Origin: Panaeolus papilionaceus
Taxonomy: Eukaryota > Basidiomycota > Agaricomycetes > Agaricales
Direction: 5' to 3'
Length of the DNA stretch: 64,000 nt
Assembly (NCBI GenBank): GCA_015501605.1
Contig: JADNRZ010000001.1
Location: forward strand, 806,001 to 870,000
Part shown: one piece after another, positions 12,028-23,155 of the stretch
How positions within the stretch are numbered: position 1 is the first letter of the stretch
Layout: each line of letters starts with the position of its first letter
The notes under the pieces: model-generated
The model's input: only the letters and a program-made list of their open reading frames with translations
Told to the model about the DNA's origin: nothing
Databases searched by the model: none
Program-made: the position numbers and the translations under genes

Positions 12028-13776
12028 AAGGCAAGCAGGCCCGGACGACTCAGATCAGGATCGACTTCAAGCATAGTCAGAACCCCATCCTTGACCACCG
12101 GAGTTACCCAGAGATACGGACTCAGATCCACACCCAGATCCCCAGACAAGGACGAAGAACGTCCCGAAGAAGAAACCTCAATAACAGCCATCGACGAACT
12201 CGGAACGACCACCGAGCTGCCCGAAACGCCAGTGGGCCAAGAAGAACAAACTCAGACACCAGAAATACCTCAAGACCCTTGCGAACAAGACCTTACTATC
12301 AACAGAACTCCTGTCCTCTCACACAAAATCTCCAAATACTTCGATAAAATGTCAACTTCTATGGGAGATATCACAGGAACTGTCTTCAGGAAATCAGCAT
12401 CCGGCATGCTCTCAGTAGGAGAACCCTATGTACCACAACCAGGAGAATGGGGATACCAACCAGAAGACACCGACAAAGGAAAGAAGAAGGAACCCGATAG
12501 CCCGCCAGGAGGACCATCTGGAATAATGCCCAGAGGATCAGGAACCCCAGGACCAGGACCAGGAAGGCCCGGACCGTCACCACCACCACCCACAGGCGGA
12601 GGAGGAGGTCCAGGCGGATCAGGAGGCGCTCCACTCCCGCCAACTAGAGGAGGAGGAGCAGGAGGAGGACCACCACCACCTGGAGGAGGTGGTGGAGGAC
12701 CCAACCCACCAGGAGGAAACCCACCACAAAACATTGTCATCCCCGCACCAGCACCAGCACGCAGCCAAAAGGAATTATCAATTGGAGCTCCCAAACTGTT
12801 CACCGGAAATCACTCCAAACTCCGTGACTTTCTCACCCAATGCTACAACTATCTCTTCATCAACGGACACATCTATGATACTGACGAACGAAAGATCGCC
12901 TACGTTCTTTCCCAGTTCAGCGAAGGAGAGAAAGAGAACCAAGAAGCCATGGACTGGAAGAAAGTCTTTCTCATGGAAGCGTTCAATACTGCTAGACGCA
13001 CTGGTGCCCCGATCACTTATGGAACATTCCAAGCTTTTATCAATAAGCTCGAACAAGACTTTGGGATACTCCTTGAAGAAGATCAAGCCAACGATCGTCT
13101 CCAAGACCTCAAACAGACCAGAACAGTCGAAGCGCACAACACAGCATTCAAGAACCTGATGACCCTTTCAGGTTACACATTCCCCCGAACCCCAAGAGGA
13201 CAACCTATTGGAGAAGATGAGAAGAAGATTGTTAGGATGTATCGCCAATCCCTCAAAACCGCGATCAGCAATAAACTCCGCACCAACCGCAACCCTCCTA
13301 TCACCCTTCAAGAATGGATGGACCGAGCAGCCGAAGCCGATGCGATCTGGAGGGAGACCAATCCCTTCGTTCCCAAGAACTCTGCACCTTGCTGCTTTAC
13401 GTCTAACCAGATGGGATTTAATTTCGCCCGACCTAGGCAAATTAATCTCACAGAAATCGAACGCCTCAACCACATCAAGAAAGGAGAATGCTTCAAATGC
13501 CACCAACCAGGACACATTGCCCACAACTGCCCAACCCGAAACACTGGAAACCAAGGATACCGACAGAACTATGGAACGCCCTCAGCCAGAGGACCAGGCG
13601 CTAGACCTGGAGGACTGGGAGGAAGAACTGGGACAACCCCAAACAACTATGCCAACAACTCGTACGCCAAAGATCCGAAAGAATTCGTCAAGCACATCCG
13701 TGCCATCTACAGTGAATTAAACGAAGAAGAACGCGCCACGTTTACCTCCGAAATGCAAGAACAGGATTTTGCCTAA
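12028..13776 (+). pseudogene. E1 gag (start codon lost)
   Basis: The frame is open from 12,028 to the TAA at 13,774-13,776. At the position where E2 has its ATG (34,697), E1 has AAG (12,028-12,030); the first in-frame ATG is 12,349. Order: acidic N-terminal region, a Pro/Gly-rich low-complexity stretch (about 12,500-12,730), a helical capsid-like domain of the Retrotrans_gag type (about 12,780-13,160), and a CCHC zinc knuckle in GECFKCHQPGHIAHNC near 13,486-13,534. Gag forms the virus-like particle and packages RNA. It ends MQEQDFA, as E2 ends MQEQDFV, directly over the presumed frameshift into pol. Confidence 0.88.
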
Positions 13777-13823
13777 AGGGCTCTGCCTCGACATCAGACC
13801 CTTATATATCTGTATGTTCTGCT

Positions 13824-16060
13824 TTGATAGCTCACAATGAAACTATTTCTGTCCCTGTGACTATCTCGTGTGAATCTCAGAGAATCGCCGAACCCCTTTC
13901 TATCCATGCACTTCTTGATTCCGGAGCCTCAGGAATCTTCATCAACCAATCATTTGCCCGATCTCATCATTTTCCTTTGACACCCCTTGACACCCCCATA
14001 CGAGTTCGAAACGTTGACAGAACCCCGAACAAGACTGGAACAATTACCAACAAGACAACCCTTGACATTACGATCTACAGAAAGATCAGAAGAACGGAAT
14101 TCCTAGTGACTGGACTAGGACAGCAGAAGATGATATTAGGACTGCCGTGGCTGCAAGAAATGAACCCCGACATTGACTGGAAGATGGCCTCTTTTAACTG
14201 GAGGACTTCCATGGAAGAAGAAACGGATCAGGAGATCCACCGAATAGAAACCTGGAACAAGATACCCGATTGGTACCCAACCGAAGCCGCCATCCTGGAC
14301 GAAACCACGATTGCCACGCTAGAATCCCATGTAAGGCTGATGCTGGGGAAGAACACGACAACAAACCGAACAAATACCTTCGAAACGACAACCGACGACC
14401 GCATAACCTCCTTTATGAAAGAAGGGTTCGCCGAAGAAACCCAAGAAACCTGGATCCGTACAGCCCTGACCCACTCCCAAGCATTCGCTCAGAAATTCGA
14501 CAAGAAACAAGAATCTTCCGATCCCCTTGACATCATTCCTCCACAGTACCATCCCTGGATCTCCGTATTTTCCAAAGAAGCTTCCGATACCTTGCTGGCT
14601 CATAAACCATGGGATCATGAAATCAAGCTCAAACCCAACTTCATCGAAAAATCATCCAAGGTTTACCCGCTTAACCAGGAACAAGAAAAAGCAACTAAGG
14701 AATTTATCGATGAGCATCTCAAGAAAGGAACGATCCGCCCTAGTGACTCCCCCCAAGCTTCAGGATTCTTCTATGTACCAAAAAAGGATGCCAATTCCAA
14801 ACTCCGCCCCTGCCAGGATTATCGCCACCTGAACGAAGGAACTGTCAAGAACACTTATCCGTTACCTCTCGTCACCAACCTCATGGATAAACTCAAAGGC
14901 GCTAAGTATTTCACCAAGCTTGACGTCCGATGGGGTTACAACAATATTTGCATCAAGGAAGGAGACGAATGGAAAGCTGCCTTCAAGACCAAGTTCGGAC
15001 TCTTCGAACCCTTGGTCATGTTCTTTGGCCTCTGTAACTCGCCTGCAACCTTCCAATCGATGATGGACAATATCTTCATCAAGCAGATCGACAACGGTTA
15101 TGTGATCATCTACATGGACAACATCCTTATCTAGGCCACCAACGAAGAAGACCTTGAACAATACACCAAAGAAGTACTCCAGATTATGAAAGACAACGAC
15201 CTATACCTGAAACCTGAGAAATGCGAGTTCGCCAAAACCAGTGTGGCCTACTTAGGATTTATCATTGAACACAACAAAATCTCCATGGACCCCTCGAAAC
15301 TTGCTGGAATTAAAGAATGGCCTGCCCCCAAGACCCTTAAACAAGTCCGATCATTCTTAGGCTTTGGCAACTTCTACCGAAAATTCATCCGACATTATTC
15401 CGACATCACCCGACCCCTGAATGACCTCCTTAGGAAAGAACGCCCCTTTGAATGGGGAGAAGCCCAACAAACCGCATTTGACAACCTGAAAGAACGATTT
15501 TCCCAAGAACCAGTACTTGCAATGCCTGACCTCGACCGACCTTTCCAAATAGAATCCGACGCCTCCCAATATGCTTATGGAGCCGTCCTGACTCAGACCG
15601 ATGCCAACGGAAAACGCCACCCTGTCTGCTTCCTTTCTCAATCATTCTCCCCTGCTGAACAGAACTATCAGATCTTCGACTGCGAACTCCTCGGAATTAT
15701 CCGCGCCATAGAAGAGTGGAAACATTACATCCTAGGATCTCCTCACATGACCACCATCCTCTCCGATCACAAGAACCTCACCTATTGGCGCTCCCCTCAG
15801 AAGCTCAATGGCTGACAAGCACGCTGGTTCCTTATCCTATCCGAATACAACCTTAACCTTGTTCACACCCCTGGAGATAAAATGATTCAATCTGACGCGC
15901 TCTCACGACGACCCGACCTAGTACCCGAAGGCGATAACGAAGAAAATACCGACATCACCGTACTTCCCGACTCCCTATTTGTCAACCTGATCGATCTCGA
16001 ACTCCAAGAAAGGATTGCTACAGCCAAATCTTTGGACAAAGACGCCACGAAAGCGCGAGT
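13824..16060 (+). pseudogene. E1 pol: protease, reverse transcriptase, RNase H; integrase deleted
   Basis: The frame is -1 relative to gag and stays open upstream across the gag stop. The aspartic protease has DSGASG near 13,918. RT shows KLDVRWGYNN, MFFGLCNSPATF and a catalytic box reading YMDN instead of YMDD. RNase H follows ([13 protein letters not shown]). A TAG at 15,132-15,134, where E2 has TAT, and a TGA at 15,813-15,815 interrupt it. The frame ends where the palindromic element starts at 16,061; the whole integrase is absent. RT would copy the element RNA inside the particle. Confidence 0.9.
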
Positions 16061-16730
16061 ACTTGTCAGTCCCCCCTGAGTACCGTACGGACTCCCTAGG
16101 GACTCCCTAGGGACTCTCTGCCAAAAACACAGCATTGTCACCTAACACAACTGTGGACACCCTCAACTGCAACACCAGCATACAAGGACAGTGCAAACAA
16201 ACAAAAAAACAAGGCAAAATTACCTTGTATTATGAGAAATTTGTAATATATGTGCTGGAGTCACTTGAGTCCCAAGGGACTCCCTACGGACTTTTTACAT
16301 ATATTACCTAAATTTGATGTTTTGATAGGTTTCAGACAAATTCATATATACAGAGTCCCTAGGGAGTCCCTATGGACTCTGTGCAGACTCCCTAGGGACT
16401 CCCTGGGACTCCAGCAGTAATACAAGGCGATTATGGGAAATACTGTGAGTACAATTGTCCATATATTGTAATGGCTAATTATTATCTACATCAGAGTCAT
16501 CTGCATTTGCATTATCCAATTTGCCTGGAGTCCCTGTGGAGTCCCGATGGAGTCCATCAGAGTCCCTAGGGAGTCCCTACGGACTCTGTAGGGACTCCCT
16601 AGGGACTCTGCATATGGATTTGTCTGAAACCTATCAAAACATCAAAATTAGGTAATATATGTAAAAAGTCTGTAGGGAGTCTGGAGAGTCCCTAGGGAGT
16701 CCCTATGGTACTCCAGGGGGACTGAGAAGT
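16061..16730. mobile_element. Palindrome-rich non-autonomous element, copy 1
   Basis: A 670-bp segment interrupts E1. Ends are imperfect inverted repeats (left ACTTGTCAGTCCCCCCTGAG; right complement ACTTCTCAGTCCCCCTGGAG). The interior repeats short self-complementary units around GAGTCCCTAGGGACTC and has a longer inverted pair (about 16,300-16,345 against 16,618-16,664). No ORF. A second copy is at 51,676. No target duplication is visible; E1 lost sequence here, so insertion with deletion or recombination between copies is likely. Confidence 0.65.
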
Positions 16731-17449
16731 TCAGCCATATCGCCCAAACCTGTGATCAAGTCCTCAAGTTATATGCAGCAATTAACACTCACGAGAAAGC
16801 TGCTACAACTTACTGGGATATCGGCTGCTCCCAATTCAAATCGTTCTGTGCCGAACATCTCAACAACCCAGTCTGTTGCGACAGACTCATGCAACTCATC
16901 ACCACCCAAAGGAAGAAATATGCCCACTACAAACCCAACGACCTCTACACCTTCAAACGCAACAAAACCTTCCTATACGACTACACCGCTCAACAAAATC
17001 ATTACCCTACCCTAGAAAACCTCGCTCAACGACCTCTGGACAAAATGTTCGATGGCCTCGACTTTACTACCCGCTGCCATGTCCTCAGTTTGATGAAACG
17101 AGGACAAGACCTATGCCGTTCTTGTCCCAACTCGGAAGACCATTTCCGTCAAGATTGCCCAAAATACTGCTGCCCCTATTGCAAGAAATACGCCCCTAAT
17201 CATCCTGTCAATGTATGCCCCAAGAAATTGTCCTTGTCAATCAATAAAGGCAAGAAAAAGAAGAACTTGTCGAGATCCTCTAACCCTTGGGGAAGGAACA
17301 ATGCTTGGGAAACTACTTGGACCGATGACAAACCAAGCAAACAATGGACTCCAAGAAGTAGTACCAACGACGATGGTACCTGGGCTTACGACTTTTCCAA
17401 CTACGACGACGACATGTGTGACGAAGCCATCCACAACATCAATACCTGA
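16731..17449 (+). pseudogene. E1 third ORF, 5'-truncated
   Basis: The frame is open from 16,731 (AQTCDQVLKLYAAINTHEKA) to the TGA at 17,447-17,449. It matches the middle and end of the third ORF of E2 and E3. After a helical domain come two zinc-knuckle-like motifs: CRSCPNSEDHFRQDC (C-x2-C-x5-H-x4-C) and CPYCKKYAPNHPVNVC (C-x2-C-x6-H-x4-C). Then comes a Lys-rich linker (NKGKKKKN) and an acidic end (FSNYDDDMCDEAIHNINT). Function unknown; RNA or DNA binding is an inference from the knuckles. Confidence 0.75.
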
Positions 17450-17469
17450 TTGAGGTCAATCAGCCTTAA

Positions 17470-17480
17470 CTGGGGGGTAA
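17470..17480 (+). promoter_or_regulatory. Polypurine tract of E1
   Basis: CTGGGGGGTAA directly precedes the 3' LTR. The same G-run plus TAA lies before the LTRs of E2, E3 and E4. It is the expected primer for plus-strand DNA synthesis. Confidence 0.7.
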
Positions 17481-18092
17481 TGTTACGCTATATTGTTGTC
17501 TCTTACTATGCCCCTATCTTTTCTTCATCTTATCTGGACTATTATCTTATCTCGTGTACTATCATCTCTCTTTGTACTTATAGTTCGTCCTATCTCTGTA
17601 TCTTTTCCTCTTCTCACTCTACTTCCATTTTCGCTGTCACTCCACTTCCAGCTCCTATCTATGACTCGACTCCTAACTCATCTCTCTCACACCTATGACT
17701 CGTTCTCCATTATACTCCTATACATGTTCCACTATGACTCCTTTACCCCGTCTTCTGACTCTTGTTTATCTTGCGCACAGACCTCTTATCTTGCGCACAG
17801 ACCTCTTATCTTGCGCACAGACCATTAGCATTATGTATATAAACTCCAGTACTATACCCTATGTTCTTTAGCTAGTTCTTTAACTACAATAGAACGATAA
17901 CTTCTACTGGACTTCTTTTACTTGCTCTCTGCTAAGACAATACCATCGAGTGATTCTCGAAGTGGCATTCTTAGTTAGATCCTCTCAAACTCGACGTAAC
18001 ACCCAAGACCAATCTCGACCTTTGCTCTCAAACCTTCATTCTTGTTGACTCTACGGCCGGACTCGTACGCGCCGAACAAGTCAACTGTAACA
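17481..18092 (+). repeat. 3' LTR of E1
   Basis: Starts TGTTACG and ends CTGTAACA. Three copies of the 20-bp unit instead of four. Contains TATATAA and the TAGCTAGTTCTTT box at 17,869-17,881. Confidence 0.93.
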
Positions 18093-18097
18093 CTTGA

Positions 18098-19118
18098 CAA
18101 CACCCAGGGGTATTTCAATTGTATGCTGCATAACATTCATGACAGATCTCACTCATTCATATCCTTTCAGCACAACAATCTGCAGGTCCTCAGGTACACA
18201 ACATTCTTCGCTCTAGCATGGGATGAGTAGTTCATAACCATGGCTCTCATCTGCTCATCAACACTTCAGACTGGGTCCTTACTTATCACTGACTCTTCCC
18301 TGACCTGGCCAAGGTCTGTCTGTCCTTATTCCCTTGCGACTTCTGCTAACTCTACTTCTAGGTTATTCTGTGTGACCAGATTGGTGAGTGTCACCTCAAC
18401 CTTCAATGTGTCAAGGTCCCAGACAACCCCAGTGGTATATCAGCATGGAGGCTCTTTGATTTTGAGTATTTCCCCCATCCATTCAATGATTTTAAAAATG
18501 CAGGCTTGTTGAAAGGGACCTGGATCATCTTGGCATGTAAGGATGTGGAGAACCAGGTTAATCCTGACTACAGTCAACTCTGTCATAGCAGATAGCTGTC
18601 ATATCCAATAACCTCTAATATCCAATAACTTTTGGTGACTCCCAAATTGCCTTCCAAGGCCTAAAACCTGCTGTGATAACCGATAACCTCCCAAGACCTA
18701 TTGGTTATGACAGAGTCAACTGTACATTCATCAGGAAATTCAAGAGCAAGGTGCAATGCCATATGAGGGTAAGGTAGAAACTGGGCTTACTGATCATTCT
18801 CCTGGGTAGTTATCTGCCACAGCAATGTCTGAGAAAACTGTTAGTATCTCTACAATACTCTCATTTTAAGCTCTAAACCTATGTAAATGGATGGAAGTCA
18901 TGTATTATGTGTTTTGAGTATGTTTATGGGGAAAAAATGCACAAAAGTGACCTGTGGAAGATAAAATTTACAAATGTCAGATAAATGGCAGATAACTTTT
19001 CCTTGTAAATTCCATTTTATGGACAATCTTGTCAGAGTCCAATTAGCCAGAATTAGCCCAGCTAGCATTATGTGGATGAACATAGAAAAGGAAGTGTGCT
19101 AAACCCCCCATCCCAGTG
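18098..19118. other. Unresolved sequence between E1 and the solo LTR
   Basis: No convincing gene. ORFs 18,042-18,230 and 18,240-18,512 lack family features. It contains the pogo-like miniature element at 18,571-18,722 and is otherwise AT-rich and unassigned. Confidence 0.3.
18571..18722. mobile_element. Pogo/Fot1-like miniature element (152 bp)
   Basis: Terminal inverted repeats CAGTCAACTCTGTCATAGC (left) and CAGTTGACTCTGTCATAAC (complement of right) match at 16 of 19 positions. TA dinucleotides flank both ends (18569-18570 and 18723-18724). CAGT ends with a TA duplication are typical of pogo/Fot1-type elements. No coding capacity. Confidence 0.6.
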
Positions 19119-19432
19119 TGTTACATTGTCTCTTTTCTTCCCTTTCTTTTCTCTATCTTATCAGTACCATCACTCCTTCTTATCTTATCATCATGTACTA
19201 TCATCTCTCTTTGCACTTGTAGTTTGTCTTATCTCTCTTATCTCTTCTCTCTCACTCCACTTCCATTCCCACTATCACTCCACTCTTACCTCCTATCTAT
19301 GACTCACTTCCCTACTCATCTCTCTCACACTTATGACTCATTCCTTATTGTATTCTTGTGCTCACTCCATTATGACTCCTACACTGACTTGGCACTTACA
19401 TGCACAGCCTCTTAGATAGCTATATACTCATA

Positions 19433-20736
19433 GCCAAAAAAAGTAACTGTGATTATGTAATCACGCATCAGGCTGTCGCACAATGTGTCTTTTTTGTGTC
19501 TGTAACTACAATACAACCACTCCATACTTTTACACAAAATGTCAGAGAACCATCCTCCAAGGACCCAGCATTCATCTCCAAAAAAAGAATAGGCTCATCA
19601 GAGCAATACTTTCTGGGAAAAGAGTCAGTCAAGCAGCCAGACTCACTGGGATACCACCTCAAACAGCAAGTGACATTTGGAAAAAGTATCAAGAAACAGG
19701 TTCCACCTCAAACCGACCCTGCTCAGGCTGTCCACCAAAGACTACACCCTGGATGAAATGTCTCATCATTCAAAAAGCAATGAAATCATGCCGCAAACCC
19801 TTCCACAAGATTGGTAATCAAGTTGAACCCAAAATCAGTGAAGGGACTGTCTGCAATGTCCTACATGAGGCTGGGTACCATAGATGTGTTGCCAAAAAGT
19901 ACCATATCTTACACCTTGCCACAAGCAACAACATCTCCATTGGGCTTGCCTGTATTGTCACTTTTCATAGTCCAGGATCATTTGGTCTGACAAGTGCTAT
20001 GTGTACCTGGGTGACACTCATGGGCGTATTCATGTCACGCAACATGCAGGGGAGGAATTGGTTGAGGATTGCTTAGTGCTGACTTTCAAGCAGTCTTTGG
20101 TACAGGTTATGGTATGGGGCTGCATCATGAAGGGGAGTAAAGGACCATTAGTTCTTCTTGAATACCCAGGTGGGAGGGGAGGAGGGATGAACACCCAATG
20201 ATACCATGAACAGGTGTTGGATGGCACTCTAGCACCATTTTATGCAAGTATGAGGAGGAAGAGAGGTAAAATATGGTTTCAGCAGGACAACGCTGCCAGC
20301 CATACCAGCAAATCAACATTAAATTGGTTTGCTAAGAAGAACATTCCCTTGCTCTATCATCCTCCAAACTCTCCAGATGTAAATCCCATTGAACTGGTAT
20401 GGCACAAGCTCAAGAATATTATTAGGCATCTTCCCCATCCACCTACTACTGTCCCTCAACTTAAAATAGCCATTCAAGAAGCTTGGGACCAGCTAGATAT
20501 CAAGGACATTGATAAATATGTAGATAGTATGCCTGAGCATGTAGAGGCTGTTTTGGTAGCTTGTGGTGGTCATACACGCTTCTAATTTTATATCTAGATA
20601 CCTTCACATGTCATATATATTCTATTAAAATTTGGGATCTATTGAAAGCTTTTCTTATGAGTTATTGTGAATTCAAATTCAAATGTACCAGGAGGAAATG
20701 ATGTGTGATTACATAATCACAGTTACTTTTTTTGGC
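19433..20736 (+). mobile_element. Tc1-like DNA transposon inside the solo LTR
   Basis: About 1.3 kb with long, nearly perfect inverted repeats (GCCAAAAAAAGTAACTGTGA at the left end and its complement at the right), flanked by TA at 19431-19432 and 20737-20738. It encodes a broken DD34E transposase on the plus strand. Confidence 0.92.
19483..20585 (+). pseudogene. Tc1-type DD34E transposase, frameshifted
   Basis: The N-terminal part carries the helix-turn-helix typical of Tc1 proteins (RAILSGKRVSQAARLTGIPP near 19,590-19,650). The catalytic domain shows FSDKCYVYLG (first Asp, about 19,985), FQQDNAASH (second Asp, about 20,288) and NPIELVWHK (Glu, about 20,390). Exactly 34 residues separate the second Asp and Glu. 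A likely ATG at 19,539 (MSENHPPRT) lies in a different frame from the helix-turn-helix, a second frameshift lies near 19,960, and a TGA interrupts at about 20,199-20,201. The copy is therefore inactive. It would cut and paste the element at TA sites. Confidence 0.88.
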
Positions 20737-20987
20737 TACAAGTAAACCCCATAGTTTATACCCTTGTTCTTTAGCTAGTTCTTTAACTTTGAATAGAACA
20801 ACAACCTTCTACAATGATCTTATTCTACTTGCTCTCTTCTAAGACAATACCAATGTAGTGTGTGTACACAGTGGCAATCTTAGAACAATACTCAAACTCC
20901 AACACACAACGACCTTCTTCCAAACTCAACCCGGACGAGCTCAAAGGCCTTAACCACAAGTGCCCATCAAGCTATCATAACACAGTA

Positions 20988-21317
20988 TCTTGCCCTTCAA
21001 GCTTATCATCATAAAGATTCAGCATTCAGCATAATATACACTACTCTTTCAATCTACTGTTATACACAGATAATAGGTGGCAGGCCAGACCTCTTCTACA
21101 ATACTACTAAACCTCCTCTGTGTTGTGCTAGTAGCTCAGAAAACATGCCAAAGCTCAAATTTCCCCTGTATTTGACAACAAGGCTCTGTCAGCTGTGACT
21201 GGCTCTGTCATGAGCAACTACCCAAATGAAGACACTGACAGTGGGAATAGTGGGAATGCCCCATCATGTACATGTTTCCCATCTCCCACTCTTACTATCA
21301 ACTCAAAGCACATCTTT
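20988..21317. other. Short unassigned spacer
   Basis: About 330 bases between the solo LTR and the 3' LTR of E3; nothing recognised. Confidence 0.3.
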
Positions 21318-21806
21318 TGTTATGGTTGGCTTGTCCAGTGCTTCTGGTTAAGGCTGTAGAGCTGTTTGCTGTTGAAGTTGAAGTTGAATGAAAGGGTTCA
21401 AATTCAGTCTCATACTAAGAATGCCACTTTGAGAGTCACTCAATGGTATTGTCTTAGTAGAAAGCAAGCAAGTTAAGGTCCAGTAGAAGTGATTGTTCTA
21501 TTGTAGTTAAAGAACTAGCTAAAGAACATGGGTATAATACTGGGGTTTATATATGTAATACAGGTGGTCTGTGTGCATAAGAATAAGAGTCAGCAGACAG
21601 GGTGAAGAAGTCAAGAAATGAGTCATGGGAAGAGTATGAGTCAAATAGAGTCATAAGTGGAGTCCAGTAATAGAGTGATGTAGATAGGAGAGAAAAAGAG
21701 ATAAGACAAGATATAAGTACAAAGAGAGATAATGGTACATGTGATAAGATGAGATAGTCAAGATAAGATGAGAAGAAAAAGGGAGCAGGGCGAAGACATT
21801 GTAACA
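21318..21806 (-). repeat. 3' LTR of E3
   Basis: In sense it starts TGTTACAATG and ends CCATAACA (489 bp). It has a TATATAA box (about 21,546-21,555 on the plus strand) and the TAGCTAGTTCTTT box (21,509-21,521). It is preceded by GGGGTAA. Confidence 0.85.
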
Positions 21807-21837
21807 TTACCCCTGTATTAAGGCTGATTGACCTCAA

Positions 21838-22797
21838 TCAGAAAGCTATATTGAGGTTGTGTTCAGTTTCATCACACAAGTCGTCATTGTAGTCACAAAA
21901 ATTGTCTAACCAGTGGCCATTGTTGTTGGTATAAGGCTTTGGGGACCTGTATCCTTTCTTCTTGGCATCATTGTCAAAGTTGTCCCAAGGATGGGTCTTG
22001 GTCCAAGGGTTAGGAGGGGGAAGTTGACTAGGGGAAGCCTTCTTTTTTCCTTTGTTAGTCTTGACGGAAGGACTGGGGCATTCCTTGATGTGATGACCAG
22101 GTGCTCTCTTCTGGCAATTACAACAGATAAACTTAGAACAGTTTTCTAGGAAATGATCAGCTTCAGGGCATTTGCAACAGAGACATTGACTGTGTTTGAG
22201 GAGCATGAGGACATGGGTTTTGGTGATAGGGTCCAGGTTGTTGAGCAGGATATCAGGTTGGCAGGCAGCAATGTCTTGTAGAGTTGGTTGTTGGGGAATA
22301 GGGAAGGAGTAGTTGTAGAGAAAGTTTTATTACACTTGAAAGCATAGACATTGTTAGGTGGGTGATTGGCATACTTCTTTCATTGTTCAACAATGAGTTC
22401 CATGAGTCGGTTGCAGCAGTCAGAGTTGTTGAAGTGTTCACAACAGAATGCTTCAAACTGACTGCATCCTATGTCCCAGTTATCTGAGGCTTTCTTTATG
22501 ATGTTACTGTGGGCTTTGATAATTTAAGGGCTTGTTTTCTAGAGTCAGCAATAGCAAGGTCCATGAAGAGAAGGTGGGGTAGATGGTGGTCTGAGGAAGG
22601 GAGTTTCCAAGCAAGGAGATCATAGTCTTATTTAGTGCAGAAGATGTTGACAAACTCTTCAAAGGTGATGGAAGTGCAGTCATGGGTGGTGCTGGCAGTG
22701 TCTGGGGATGGTTCCCACCCTTTAGCTTGGTATAGGAGGTTGATGAGTTTGGGGTCGTTGTCTTTGACAATTGTGGTTTCGTGTTGTTTGACAATGA
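21838..22797 (-). pseudogene. E3 third ORF, C-terminal part
   Basis: In sense this continues from the left side of the KDZ insertion. Segments match the E2 third ORF (TTHDCTSITFEEFVNIF against STHDRTSITFNEFVNIF). It then carries zinc-knuckle-like motifs CCKCPEADHFLENC and CCNCQKRAPGHHIKEC, a Lys-rich linker and the conserved end DYNDDLCDETEHNLNIAF. Stops and frameshifts occur between 22,200 and 22,700. The knuckles are still intact although the rest has decayed. Function unknown. Confidence 0.72.
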
Positions 22798-22805
22798 AGT
22801 CTAGG

Positions 22806-23155
22806 GAGGACTTTACACTAACCCAAACTTTTCGGCTGATGATCGGCTGATGATTGGCTCATCGGCTGATTATCGGCTGATTATCGGCTGAGTATCGGTT
22901 CATCAGCTGATTTATTTCTTTCACTCAAAATAGCAGAGAATCACATTTTAGGTGTGAACCGAGGCTCAGCTGAGGCTCAGCCGAGTATCAGCCGAGTATC
23001 GGCTGAGCCTCAGCTTTCGGTTTAGCTTCCTGCCAAAATGAACTGAGTCTCGGCTGAAAGAACTGAAACTACTAGCTGAGGGCTCAGCTGAGCCTCGGTC
23101 CATCAGCTGATACTCAGCTGAGTATCGGCTGATGATCGGCTCATCAGCTGAGTAT
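22806..23155. repeat. Left subterminal GGCTGA array of the KDZ element
   Basis: About 350 bases made of ATCGGCTGA, GGCTCAGCCGA and close variants in both orientations, with one non-repeat spacer. Such arrays commonly bind the element's transposase; here that is inference. Confidence 0.75.

Larger units (their letters stand above)
11317..18092 (+). mobile_element. E1: Ty3/gypsy LTR retrotransposon, nearly full length but defective
   Basis: Order: 5' LTR, primer-binding site, gag, pol (protease, RT, RNase H), a palindrome-rich insertion replacing the integrase and the start of the third ORF, the rest of the third ORF, purine tract, 3' LTR. The flanking 5-bp sequences CTTAA (11312-11316) and CTTGA (18093-18097) fit a target duplication with one transition. 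The LTRs (632 and 612 bp) differ by one 20-bp repeat unit and three substitutions near the 3' end, all CpG to TpG/CpA, so the insertion is fairly young. It cannot move on its own: the integrase is missing, the gag start is lost and pol has two nonsense codons. Confidence 0.92.
19119..20982 (+). repeat. Solo LTR of the E2-like family, split by a Tc1-like element
   Basis: Starts TGTTACATTG and ends CATAACA. Without the inserted transposon it is about 558 bp, close to the 560-bp LTR of E2, and aligns along its length. Flanks CAGTG (19114-19118) and CAGTA (20983-20987) fit a 5-bp duplication with one G-to-A change. No internal element sequence adjoins it, so it arose by LTR-LTR recombination. The self-priming box lies at 20,772-20,784. 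Confidence 0.88.

Noticed and set aside
12386..12803. Minus-strand proline/glycine-rich ORFs opposite E1 gag
   Set aside because: They mirror the Pro/Gly low-complexity part of gag; no start context or homologous features.
16061..16730. Intact 5'-to-3' continuity of E1 pol across this stretch
   Set aside because: The integrase and the start of the third ORF present in E2 are absent, so this is not a simple insertion that could be removed to restore the element.
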